Shown here piece by piece: positions 23,521-34,892 of a stretch of 64,000 bases of DNA. This stretch comes from Nymphaea colorata. Its lineage: Eukaryota; Streptophyta; Magnoliopsida; Nymphaeales; Nymphaeaceae. Position 1 is the stretch's first letter. Each line of letters opens with the position of its first letter. The position numbers and the translations under genes are program-made. The stretch lies in NCBI RefSeq assembly GCF_008831285.2, contig NC_045147.1, forward strand, positions 5,808,334 through 5,872,333, written 5' to 3'. The notes beneath the pieces were generated by a model. That model was not told the origin of the DNA and searched no databases. It saw only the letters and a list, made by a program, of their open reading frames with translations.

Positions 23521-25761
23521 TAATCCCCCTGGTTTTCAACTTAATAGCGCACATTTAGAATCCATACACAAGATTTTTCGATTTAAAATTTTTAGAATTC
23601 TAAACTTTTTTTTGTTTCTATAAATTTTATACTTTTGGTTCAGAAGATGATGTTAGGTGGGAGATACTAAGAGCCTTAAAACATGACTTTTCTTGCATTG
23701 TGTGAGGCTTCTCTGATTCAGATTCATCGTGATACTTATGATCATGTTAGCTGTAACATCATTTGATTTGTATTGTAACTGTGCTGGCCTCGAAGTCCGT
23801 TATAAATATGCAACTTCAGCATCAGCTGTTAACAGTTATTTCTTCAGCAAATTAATCTAAAGAACCTCTGTTAACATGATGTGATAGGAGACTTAAGCTA
23901 TATGAGATTCAGCAAGTTAATCTATAGATCTTTGATGGCAGGTAATTGAAACTCAGGTTGCAGTTCATTTATGAGGTCAGATTATGATGATGAAAGACGA
24001 ATTGGGTGCTGAACCGATGTATCCTATAGTTGTAAATAAAGAAAGCATACATTAGCATGTCCAGTGAGTTGAAAACATGTTGCTTGGTCTGACGCAAAGT
24101 GATGGCTGGTGAACATTTGCTTTCTATTACCAGCTGTCTGGTGCTAATATGGGTGGAACAAAAGATACAAAAGACCATGGTTTTTTCCTTGTTGTGCTCA
24201 TTCTTTTTAGCTCCACTATGCAAAATGGTACACAACTTAGATCATGGGATTTATCTTTTTCGTCCTTGCTACAGTCATTTATTTACCTCCACTAGGAAAA
24301 TGGTACAGATCTTTCCCTGTTTTTGTCACTAAAGTATTCATGCTTTTATTTCATTATGCCATTAAACATAGACTGCTTTATTGTGTGATAAAATTTTCCA
24401 GTTTCTGTGATATGATGTTTTATAGCATACCCAATAAGGTGGAGGTGGTACTATCAGGCATGCCCTGTTGCTTGGACCATATCTGGTCTAGTTACTTCAC
24501 ACTTGTTAGATATAGACCAAACAAAAGGTAACGTGATCCAAACTCATAGTCGTGTATGCCTTTCTTGTTTACTTGATCGAGGCCCCTAACCCCTAGTTAA
24601 CAGAAAAAATGTTTCTCCTCCGTAAAGGTCTATACTTGAAAGATGTTAAGCTGTGTCCTGGTGTATTGCTAGTTCGCAAAAACAGGTATTTACATTTGAT
24701 AGGAGTTCAACAAGATTCCAAACCTGTATTATCCTTACATGGAAACAAAACATTAGGATATTTTCAGGACTGAATTTTCTTTAAACTTTATATCATTTCT
24801 GGTGGTTTGAGTTCTCTTAATAACAAAGATGACAGTAAAATTCTTCAGAAAGGAGTGAAGCTCTAGCAAGCACCATATACAATTATTAGTTGCCAAATTT
24901 AAAATTTTATACCTTTTGGGTACCACGAGATTCTGGGAAGTTTCCACTCCACATGAAATGCCCATTTCTTACTTGCCATAGATTTCCTTCATATATCCAA
25001 TTTTACTTTCGGTTGCCACAAATTTATAGATAGCAAAGTAGATAACTGGTCTTGGCCTTTTGTCTACTATTCATGCTTGTTCATAGGGTTAGCACTCTGC
25101 TCTATTAAAGGGTCTGCTAATGGGACTTAAAAATTTGAGACAGTATAGTGTATAGTGTTTAAAGCGCATGATATGTCAGATTTTTTCACACTTTGCGCAT
25201 AAACAGTTCATGCCAGACACAAAGATTATTGTCTCCTTTTCGGAAAGAAAGGGTGACTATTCATTTTAGCTTACTCTTCCATTCATGTGACATTATCACA
25301 CTCTAAGAATCTGGTTCTTCCATGTTTAACAGTGGATGGTAAATGCGGATATGCTCTATGCCTGGGTTGATTTTGAATCAGATTCAATATAATGCAGTTT
25401 GTCTGCTTGAATATTTGGCCCTTAATAATTCTATTTTGACATTCTTCGTGAGAACATCCTAAGAAAATCCTTCTAAACAAGTCTTATCGATCTTAACAAG
25501 TTTCTGACCAGTTCTTCCATGTATTTCAGTATTACAGGTCAAGGGTCACTTTGTGATCTATTGGTTTCTTATTTTTTGAGCTAGAACATCATACTGGAAA
25601 CTATTTCTCATCTAATGAAGTTCATTTTTGTTGACTCCTTAAGTTGAATATTTGGAAAATGAAGTGAAAATTTTGATACGGTAAAGTAGTAGATTTCTAC
25701 ATTAGATTGCTTATATTGTCCTTGTTTCAGCTATAACATTATAATTCTCGAGGTGCACTAG
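23521..25761. other. intergenic, no gene recognised
   Basis: AT-rich, with only short unrelated frames. It ends at GTGCACTAG, directly before the short LTR of copy B. I see no inverted repeat or RNA gene here. Confidence 0.4.
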
Positions 25762-25988
25762 TGTTAGCCTATGGCTAACAAGGTTGGATACAAGAAGATA
25801 CAACACACTGATAAACTCCTCAAACTCACCCACTCATACCCTAATCCCAGATTAGGGTTCCTTCATCCCAGAGGAATGGCCTTGTAATGGTTGTGTTGCC
25901 CCCTAATTACAACAACCGACTCCCTTTACAATTGTTACCAGGTCAGTCCCATGGACTTGACTCGAAACCTAGGAGCTGGTAGATAACA
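25762..25988 (-). mobile_element. short LTR (227 bp), complete, copy B
   Basis: In minus sense it begins TGTTATCTACCAGC and ends CATAGGCTAACA, with TG...CA ends and inner TGTTAG/CTAACA symmetry. It directly follows a purine run (AAAGGAGGGAGTGT) and the CACCTTGAGGACAAGGTG block. This is the arrangement of a polypurine tract and 3' LTR. A related piece at 32708-32809 in the same orientation could be the matching 5' LTR of the same element. The 5-bp flanks (ACTAG and ACACT) do not match, so this pairing is not proven. Confidence 0.6.
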
Positions 25989-26033
25989 ACACTCCCTCCT
26001 TTGAAAAACACCTTGTCCTCAAGGTGCGAGCAT

Positions 26034-27800
26034 TTAAGAACCAACCATTGGCGAATGAGGGTAGTTCTCCCTGCTAGAGTTGTGCTTCATTTTTATGCTT
26101 TGAATGTGACTATGGTGCCACCATATATGTTTTGGTTGCTTGGCCTGGCAAGTTCTCCCTTGGTGTGTCATGCTTTGCGTCAATGTATGTACTTCCATAG
26201 ACAACAGTTCTTGGGTAGAGCCAAACAATGCACTCAACGTATGGCACAAGTCCTAGCAAGACAATTCAAACTTGATCCTGGTGGTCTCAGTCCCACCCTC
26301 CGCCTTATCTTTCATAGTTTCTTCACATGGCCTGCTCTTAGTATCATACTTAGTAAAATTATAGGCCTTAGCCTTGATGTAGTTTCGCAACACCACAAAA
26401 TTCAGGGTCAGGAAAGTAATGTTGAAATTATTGTAGGGCTCAATGTCTTCTTTTTTCCATCTAGTGAAAAGGGGAAACTATGTTCACTCTACCAAGGTGT
26501 TCCGCAATATCAGTTGCTGCCATCTCGGCCTCAAGTTTCTTTACCTCAACTAGAGTGAAAAGGAATTTCCAATTCAACTGCAAGACTTGAATCCTGTTTA
26601 TATCTACACTCTTTCAGCTTTGGTTGCAATCCTTCAATCTGGTTTTGTGCAATACTCTTTTGTATGTCTGTCTGACCCCAAGATAAAACTTGTCGTGATC
26701 AGTATTCAGCAGTCCATCACTCGATCCCATGTAGATAAGGAACAAGGCCTCTTCACCAAATCAATAGGGCTTTTATGGGAATGGTTTTCCATTATGCCGG
26801 AAGGAAACATATCCACAGATGTGGAGGCAGTGTGGCATGTCCCTAACATTGGTGGTTGTAACAAGCTGCCTTGTACATAAGGTGCAGGTTTGTTTCAATC
26901 ATAGTATTCAATGATTGGTCTGCCATATGCATGTGAGTATAGCCATACATCATTATTGATGTTTGAAGATTCACTTGTGAAGCCAAAGGCCTTGATGATA
27001 CTTGCATCAATTTTACCATGCCATTAGAACTTCTCTATGATTTTCACTATAGTAGGGATGGTACCTAGCCTAGTAAAGCATGTGTCCCTCCTTGAGGAGT
27101 GAAGCTGATGTTATGTAGAAATTTTCCCATGAACGTCCTCTGCTACTTCTAGCACATAGCTGTCTTTTCCCATGGTGACATAAGCATCTAAACCATCTCT
27201 AGGTAATTTGTTATGTTCTTCCAAGTATCCCATTAAGTCAGTCTCAGTTTCAGCATCGGTCAACACATTCTTGAAACACATCAAGACAGGTTCAATGTCT
27301 AGGAGTTTTGAGGTAGTTAGGGGCCAACCATCAAGATCTCAAGAATCGCCTAAGTGTAGGCAACCCAAACTTCTATATCTGAGATCAAATCATTGACCAC
27401 AGGACTCCCTATATCATCGAACAGCACCTTTTCAGTTTCACAGCTGGCCATCTTGAAACGTTTAGTCCATTCGATAGGACTCAACTCCGTGGACATCAAC
27501 CACAAGATGGGACAACCTTCACCACTATCAAACTTCTCAGGCATGAACTTGATGATGAGGGCACCAGTTTGACCAACACTTGAATTTACTATATCATCTT
27601 TACCCTCGGTATCCTAGTTCTGTTTGGACTTGACACATACCATGAATGTCTTTTTCTTTGCAACAATGCTCTATCATCACATGAGAGTTGTTGTGTTCTG
27701 CAACTAATTATAAGGCCTTCAAGCATAACTAGATTTTGAGTGCCCCATAGAGTGTGTTCTTGCTGATGAGATCTAGGATATCCTTGTTAAGAGTGGGGTG
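26034..27800 (-). pseudogene. unrecognised repeat-borne protein, middle and C-terminal part, copy B
   Basis: Homologous to copy A 6581-8700. It holds one 129-bp unit (26056-26184) instead of three. About 205 bp between the DGWPPT and NLEIF blocks is lost at 27330, where GGGCCAACCATCAA runs straight into GATCTCAAGA; both deletion ends carry TCAAG, suggesting microhomology. Recognisable blocks are MPEKFDSGEGCPILWLMSTE and DIEVWVAYT (27544-27350). It keeps about 50 bp near 27175-27220 that copy A lacks. It has several frameshifts and stops, so it is not translatable as one protein. Function unknown. Confidence 0.55.
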
Positions 27801-27973
27801 AAACATATTGGTTCCCCATCAGGAACTACTATTTTATTGAAGTGTGTGGGAGGGTGTAACATACCTGCTTGACCCTATGAATGCTGCCATGCTTGACTGT
27901 GGTTGTAAAATAAAAGAAGAAATTCTTTGAAGAAACAACCCTGTTCGGAAGAATGAGCATCGTTGTTGTGTTT

Positions 27974-29199
27974 TCATGATTGGTTCCCATGCATTAAAGG
28001 AATAGCTTCCACACTCACAATAGAGATACCACCAACCCTAAAAATGATGATTGATTGCTTCAAGAACTGGGATGCTGAAACCGTGAGTTCCATTTTTCTA
28101 AGGCAAAAGCTCCTCTGATTTGGGGTCATTTCTATCTTACTCCACTCAACCCCTTGTTTAACGTTTTGAGATACGATGCCAACATATTGATTCGTGTCCT
28201 TAAATGCAGGACTACTAGGGTTTCCACAATTTATGGCTGCATCACTTGGCAAATCGAATGGTTCTTTCATCCTACAGAGATATGGCACACTCTCCCCCAG
28301 CGAGGCCATATAATCTGCCATGGAAATGGGGTTTTCCCCATTAGAGTCACCCATAGCCATCAAAACATCTTGTAATACTGGCAAGGAATTGAACTTCCCT
28401 GGTGAGATTCCATCTCCTAACCTTCTATCATAGGTTGTCAACAATGCGTGCTGGTTTGGGGCTGGTGAACAGTACCAGTAAGTGTGATTCCCAAATTCTT
28501 CCATTGCTAACAACCGATCTAGTTCTAAGGACTTCATCACGAAATCCAGCTCTGTAATGGCTGCTATGGTTTGATCCCAAGGGGGTTTCCCTGGCTGCAT
28601 CAATGGCCTCTTATCCCAATTCATACAATCATCTTCTTGACATCTCTTTTTTCCAAATAGGAGCCGTATTTGGGTGTCCAATGAGTGGAACTACCATCTC
28701 TGCTACTAGGTGCTAGCGAAGTGGTGGTTGCATGCATGTGGTGTTGAGCATTTCAAAACACGACATACTTGGGCATTGATGAGAGTGGGACGATGCCCAC
28801 ACCTTCACCAACATTTTCTATGAACTCATCCACATTCTTCTTCTTATTATCCGTTTTACCTTGAGCATCATTTTACTAGTCTAAAAACTCTGGTGCATCT
28901 CTAGGTTCTGCTCATTTTCTTCTATCAACAGGAATATTTTCTTGAGTTATGAGGTACCTGTTCTCTGGAACAGCAACACTTGTTATCGACTTGCCGAGCA
29001 ACTCCTCAAGCATTGTTCTCATCACCTGGTAACCTGTGACCATCGCCTGCAACTTCTCATCCATGGTGTCCATGGTCTGATTAATCAATGAAGAAGTAGT
29101 CTCCATCCTTTCTAGTTGACACACCATGGTTTGTTGATTTGTATCCTTCAACATGTGGTTGCTTTGACTTGTTTGTGTGAATATTGATGAACCTGTCAA
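27974..29199 (-). pseudogene. unrecognised repeat-borne protein, N-terminal part, copy B
   Basis: The frame 29199-28912 (95 codons) begins MTGSSIFTQTSQSNHMLKDT and includes the coiled-coil-like start seen in copy A. It ends at TGA, at the position where copy A has TAG and copy C has TAA. The next long frame, 28681-27974, is 235 codons, the longest in any copy. It contains PGKPPWDQTIAAITELDF, YDRRLGDGISPGKFNSLPVL, MADYMASLGESVPYLC and FKDTNQYVGIVSQNVKQGVE, ending MHGNQS-stop; copy A stops at the same point. This suggests the natural end of an ORF there. Unrecognised family. Confidence 0.6.
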
Positions 29200-30444
29200 A
29201 GAATTATTTTGCTGAAATACTCAATAATCAGTTAATGCTCATTGTTAGCTTGGTCAAGCAATTAATAGGACCTACAAGCTCCCTACTGGGTTTGAGTCAT
29301 TGTTCATGGCTTTACGTCCTCCTATAGTTGATCTTATTTGAATTGTATAGACTTGTTTTCATTTCTTAATGCACAACCATGCACACTATGGTTTTTCAAC
29401 TTTTGGAATATCTTGCAATTTATGTGTTCTCTCTCTCTCTCTCACTCACTCACCCACTATATATATATATATATCTCTCTCTCTACTTGGGTGAAGGATG
29501 AAGCATGAATCCGATATTTGGTTGGTGCGTGGGTTCCACCGAAGTAAGATCAATAATTCATCTGCCTTCCCTTTCTTCTATATTTCGTTATTTTGGTTTT
29601 TGTAGCCAATAAAATAGCATAAGCAGATCAGATTTATTGTGTATTTCATTACTTCATTACTTCATTACTTTGGTATTCCAATGAAACTTGCTTATAAAAT
29701 ACATGGCACTACTTCTGTGTTGCAGGATATGAATATCCAAGTTGATAGAACATAAGACTGAGCAAAGATTATATACGCTGATACCAAGACGTGCTTTGAT
29801 GTTGAAATGGCCACAAATCCACAAGTGCTTAGGCAAAATTTATTGATGTAAGAAAAAAAACCATCTTTTTTGAGTGGGACGTTTATTGTTCTTTGGAACT
29901 TCACATTTAGACAACAGTCATGATCTAGATGAAGGTATCAAGAAAATAGAGGAGGTTCTCAGTCTATGAACAAAAGATGCACTTTGAAAGAAGCCTAGCT
30001 TAAGATTGACAACCTTTAGATTCTTTAGAATTGAATGTGAAGACGTGATTAAATTTTATGCCTATGGTGTTATGCACTAGGTAGCTGCTTTAATTGCATG
30101 GAATTTTCTTTTTCTTCATCATTGTTTGAGTTTTTCGTACTGATTTGAATATGATCTTTTGAACTGACTACTACAAATTTACTTCTCCATGTAGTTTTGT
30201 TTCGGCATATCAGTTTACTAGAACATTCCAACCACCTTAGGAGAGCTAACTCCTTTGACAGAAATGTCTATTGCGGTCTGCTGTTCTCTTGAAAAGTAAT
30301 GCTTGCATTTTTGTTCTCTTTGACAGGATTTTAGTTGGTTGAGTTGTTGATACATGATGAGATAAAAAGATGCCTCATGAAGAAACCACCTGTTTTGATA
30401 TTTTTGTACAAACAAACCCTGCTTAGGAGATATTTAACCATATT
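29200..30444 (-). repeat. 5' flank of unknown repeat unit, copy B
   Basis: Counterpart of 10157-11338, with a CT/AT microsatellite near 29431-29484 and the same end, AACCATATT, at the LTR junction. About 70 bp near 29600-29690 (with CATTACTTCATTACTTCATTAC) is not in copy A. Confidence 0.65.
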
Positions 30445-30895
30445 TGTCACAACCCAACACTTTTACCCCCAAATGACCTTTTTTATTTTCGTTAAAACAT
30501 AAAACTTTGAAGTGCAACGACACAACGATTCAAAAGGAGCTATGCACATCAAAAGACAATGGGGCAAACATTTCAACCACCTTAGGAGAGCTAACTCCTT
30601 TGACAAAAATGTCTATTGCGGTCTGGTTTTCTCTCGAAAAGTAATTTTGAGAGGATTTTAGTTGGTTGAGCTGTTGATATATGATGAGATAAAAAGGTGT
30701 GTATTAAGGAAACCATCTGATTTGATATTTTTGTACAAGCAAACCTTGCTTAGGAGATATTTAACCATATTTTTCATACCCCAACACTTTTACCCACAAA
30801 TGACCTTCTTTTTCTTTTCATTAAAACGTAAAACTTTAAAGTGCGACAACACGATGATTCAAAAGGAGCTATGCACATCAAAAGACAAAGAGGCA
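30222..30895 (+). repeat. tandem duplication spanning the LTR junction (345 + 329 bp)
   Basis: The segment 30222-30566, made of 223 bp of repeat flank plus the first 122 bp of the LTR, is repeated at 30567-30895. The second copy is shorter because the stretch around GCTTGCATTTTTGTTCTC is reduced. AACATTYCA occurs at each boundary (30222, 30567, 30896), so misalignment at this short homology explains the event. As a result the LTR starts twice, at 30445 and about 30774. Confidence 0.85.
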
Positions 30896-32707
30896 AACAT
30901 TTCATTGTGTAGTAAATTCAGTTCATACAACATCACTTAATATTTCTCAATAACTTACATGACAAAAATGCCCTAAAATAACAACATTGTTGTCTTACAA
31001 AAACGAGACATCAATGTGACCCCAAACATAACCCGTCGGCATTACATTAGACCCTAAAATCTCCCCAACAGGATGTGAGTTGAGCCATCTGATCAACCTA
31101 CTGCTCCGGGTCTGCCAAAACCCAAAAAAGGTAAATAACATAAGGCTTTGCCTTCCCAATATGGCAACAAACTAGATAAATCCCTTACCCTCTAAGGTAA
31201 GGGTACAAATCTAAGATGTAACATATATGAAAAATATAAACACTATCGTATCATGATAGTAGCCTAAAGTCACATAACATGTCATGAAAGCCCCTCACAT
31301 ATTCCATGACATGTAGGGACCACTCAATGGCCACAATTAACACACTCAATAATCACATTTACTTCATGCATATTCACATCATTCACATTCACTTCATTCA
31401 CACTCGTTGAATTTACAATCATTTCATTTACATTAACTTTAGTGAATTGAGAGCTTTTGTGGGTGCAAACGTAGGTGCATGCACACTATAGGCGACCTAC
31501 AATCAAGAGACAACCCCCGTTGTGGCCCGAAACGATATGGATCCGTTTACGCTGCAGTAGTAGAGCAATCATCAATGGATATGTGAATTCCAAGGAGAGT
31601 TGCTCAACCTTTCCTAGGACACCCAGGTTGGAAAGGTAGGAGCCCAACACTCCAGTGGTGAGGGCAAGACATATCCCAAACCATATTGCCATATGGCCTC
31701 CCATCCATTATTCTTTATTAACTTATCATTATGAAAACAAATGCACAAAATGACTAGCTAGCATACTTCAGTTCAAGAGTGCACCCATACCTCAAGACAC
31801 CTCCCTACGAGGGAAACACAAATAGTCACGTCATAACTTTATGGGGACATTTACCCTTCAAAATTTGCATTACGCCCACAGCAATGCATACAAAACATGT
31901 TGCAACATTCACATCAATCAAACATATCAATCACATCATAAAAATTTAGCCGAACCACGAAGAGTAGACTCGATCCTGATTGGCTCATAGCTGTCCTATG
32001 CAATTATCATTCTAGGATGTCTTCTAATGCACAATCGGGGTCAAGGAGATACTCGACTCGGTACCCCACCTAATCTGTCCTAAGCAGTTATAATTGCTAG
32101 TATGCACATGCAATTACGTAATAATTTTAAAACCAAAACCAAGCTTACAATCATTCAATCATGCACATGCATACATTCAACACAACACAATCATAGAGTC
32201 CAACAATCTTGAAAAAGAACGTATTCTAACTTTGGTCCCAAGCAAGGATTTGCCAGTAATGCCACCAAGGCTGTCACGCATCACCAAAATTATCCAAAAT
32301 TGGTTCAAGCTTTGAATATTGTCGCTCAAGGTTTACTCGATGAGCCCAGTGTACCTGCAAAAATAATCAAGCGATAACTTTTCTACTTGTTTCGTTTTAA
32401 AATCTAAACAAGTATGAAATAGGATTATTGAGATGTAGGCCATCGCCTCAAGAGGGTGCCGACAGGTATCGACCCATAAAGCCTTCCAATAGGTCTCTTC
32501 CCAACTCCTTGACGTTGTGACCAAACGATTAAACTCAAACTTCAGTTCAACCTATCACTAGTATGTTGCTCACTTGTTTTCTTAGTTGAGGCATCTTCTC
32601 TGCAATTACGCTTCCCAACTTACATACTCTTTCCCAACAAGCTATGCAATACACACATCAACAAAAGCATACGTCATGAGTTTGCTAAAATGATTCCAAA
32701 CCCTCTC
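30445..32707 (-). mobile_element. long LTR, copy 3, truncated and internally duplicated
   Basis: Same LTR family and same insertion site (ACCATATT then TGTCAC) as 11339-14404. It includes the tandem duplication at 30567-30895 and several small deletions, for example about 60 bp near 31655. Its minus-strand 5' part, including the GA-rich region, is missing: the match ends at about 32707, where sequence switches to a piece of the short LTR. No right-hand duplication remains. Confidence 0.8.
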
Positions 32708-32809
32708 ATAGACGTGCTGCCCTCTAATTACAATAGCCGACTCCCTTTATAGTTGTTACCAGGTCAGTCCCATGGACCCAACCCAAAACCTAGGACCCGG
32801 TAGCTAACA
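32708..32809 (-). mobile_element. short LTR fragment
   Basis: About 100 bp matching the PPT-proximal end of the short LTR at 25762-25988 (CCGACTCCCTTTATAGTTG, then GGTAGCTAACA at the right end). It has the same orientation as copy B. It may be what remains of the 5' LTR of the element whose 3' LTR is at 25762-25988. The TIR element begins 4 bp after it. Confidence 0.6.
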
Positions 32810-32813
32810 ACAC

Positions 32814-33914
32814 TTAGGGCTGCACATGAGCCAAGTCGAGCTTGAGCTTGACTGGCTTGAGCTTGGCTCGACTCATGTCTAATCAGCTCGGGCTCGACAC
32901 GAGCTTCACAACTCCATCTCAAACTCGACTCGAGAGACTGTATTCGAGCTCAAGCTTGACTTGTCAGCTCGTTTAAACTCATTTATCCTGTATGTTTTCC
33001 CCCAAAAAGTGTAAACTAAAAATTCTACACTGTGTTTCATCTCCAAATTTCAGGACTCAATGCAGAAAAACCCAAATTCCAGAAACCCAAAAACACCCAA
33101 ATTCCAGAAACCCAAAAGGAATATATACCAAAAAAAAAATCAAGACTGTAATGTATCACAACCGACACATACAACAGTCCTGAAAAATAACAAAACAAGA
33201 AACGAGATCGAGAAACACACCAATACCTCATGCAGATGCATCGAGGAAACAAGAGATGATATAATCTAAAACATGGAAAAGTAGAAACTTAAAAGTCCAG
33301 AGAAACGAGAAAGAAATGCGGAAAAGCCCATGAATGCAAAATAGGAAATCGTTAACAATAAACTTGAGATTAAGATAGAGAACTTGAGGGCTGCTTACTT
33401 TTGGTCTCACTCACCACCGTCCGTCGTTGAATCACCGATGTCACCATGGCCGATGCCATCTACCATCATCATCAGAGGAAGCTTCCGTCAAAGGTGAAGC
33501 CATGAAGGAGAAAGGGTGAAGAGAGATGAGAGAAAAGATGATAAGGAAAAGCATGGGTGAGGAGAGAGAAAAATGAGAGAGAAAATGAATGACATTAATT
33601 GATTGAATAGAGTGATAATGAGGGTGGGAGGAAGCGTGGGTGAAGAGAGAGAAAAATAAAGGGAAAAATCAAAACGCATGAAAAAAGTAATGAGAAAAAC
33701 GAAAAAATAATGAAAAGTTTGTAAAATTTAACAAAGAAAATAAAAAGTCAAGCCGAGTCGAGTTCAACCAACTCGAACTCGACTTGCTAATATACTTCAG
33801 CTTATATTTAAGCTCTAGCTCAACTCATGTAAAAAATGAGTCAAGCTCGAGTCGGGTTTACTTGAACTAGTTTGAGTTGAGCCCGAGTTGGCTTGATACG
33901 TTGTGCAGCCCTAA
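32814..33914. mobile_element. non-autonomous TIR DNA transposon, 1.1 kb
   Basis: The ends are perfect 13-bp inverted repeats: TTAGGGCTGCACA at 32814 and TGTGCAGCCCTAA ending at 33914. Just inside both ends are clusters of GAGCTTGAGC / CTCGACTCG-type motifs in opposite orientation, covering roughly 100 bp on each side, as in hAT-like elements of plants. The interior is AT-rich with short CCAGAAACCCAAA repeats near 33080-33115 and no transposase. Flanks (AACAACAC and TTTTAACA) show no 8-bp duplication, so the superfamily is a guess. Confidence 0.7.
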
Positions 33915-34143
33915 TTTTAACATACAAAAGTTGGAATTATTCCCTTCATTGACCAAGTACTACAAGAGAAACTCCCCTCTATGTATTGAATTTACTCCCC
34001 AACCTTATAAATCAACTTTCCCTGCATCTTTGTGATTGCATGGAGCCATGTTTAACGATAAGGCCTTATATCCAACCCAAGTCAAAAATTGTAATGGGGC
34101 CTAAAGAGGAAAGTGATCGTTTTTGGAAGGTGATCGTTGCTCT

Positions 34144-34187
<44 letters not shown>

Positions 34188-34205
34188 TGTGTGTGGTGTG
34201 GTCGG
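33915..34205. other. non-coding, with (CT)n tract
   Basis: AT-rich sequence followed by a CT microsatellite at about 34147-34183, directly before the GC-rich arabinogalactan-like piece. No gene was seen in the AT-rich part. Confidence 0.5.
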
Positions 34206-34410
34206 ACGAGGGCTCCGGCCGCGAACTCCTCTGCCCCTGCGTCTTCTGTCGACGCCCACTCCTCATCCCCTTTGCTTGACAGCCCAGATGCATCCCCTAG
34301 TTTCGCTTTGAGAACGACACTGCCGACAACTCGAACAATGTCTGGTTGGTAGCAGGTGGGAGCTTCATGCTTATGGTGGTGGTCGCCCTTCTTCTCTATG
34401 TTGCTTGGTC
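34206..34410 (+). pseudogene. arabinogalactan (FLA) C-terminal fragment
   Basis: The frame from 34206 reads TRAPAANSSAPASSVDAHSS and continues to LLDSPDASPS, a Pro/Ala/Ser-rich AGP-type glycosylation region. After a one-base shift the frame reads ENDTADNSNNVWLVAGG, then FMLMVVVALLLYVAW, a hydrophobic tail like a GPI-anchor signal or membrane anchor. The tail matches GGRFMLMVLVA at the end of the FAS1 fragment in block 1, so both are probably remnants of one fasciclin-like arabinogalactan gene, each block keeping a different part. There is no start codon, and an out-of-frame break is present. Another GPI- or membrane-anchored protein is possible. Confidence 0.45.
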
Positions 34411-34721
34411 TTGGGTAATATCGACAAACAAAGTTGATGACTGAATCCAAAATGATCTTACAAATTAACCATTTCACATAATTGATTTTGCCAACAAAAT
34501 AACTAGTAAAGGAGTTTAAAGATGCTACATCCAAAGCTTTGAAAGAGGATGTTAGGAGCGAATTGCAGTAGGAAACTCACCTAATTTACAAAAGAAATTG
34601 TTCTTTTCATCCGTCTAAGAAATAACTTTCTCAGAATGGTGCACTAGAAGGTTGTATGAATAATAACAATGGGATGGAAATGGTTCTCTCCTAGCTGATG
34701 TGCTTATTTTACTTCCTACAG

Positions 34722-34892
34722 CTCAAAAAGTTATTGAGGTTGGAGTAGATGGGAATAATTTTTTCAAATCATGGTGGTTGCCAACTTGACTGTGCACCTG
34801 TTGCAATTTCCGCCCTTGTTCTGTTTGATAGAGGAATTAGGCGTGGGATAGATGTGATCAAATCCTTGGCTCTTGGTGCCCAAGCCATTCTG
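34722..34892 (+). pseudogene. (S)-2-hydroxy-acid (glycolate) oxidase fragment, copy 2
   Basis: Counterpart of 17016-17410. After a CTACAG acceptor it encodes VIEVGVDG. One extra T within the following T run puts the SNHGG block out of frame (DNA AATCATGGTGG at about 34766). In a second frame it gives CAPVAISAL, then [20 protein letters not shown] ending QAIL at 34892. The intron and about 12 codons around it ([11 protein letters not shown] in copy 1) are deleted, joining CGCCCTT to GTTCTG. The GAT codon that is broken by TAG in copy 1 is intact here, so the two copies decayed independently after duplication. Not functional. Confidence 0.8.
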
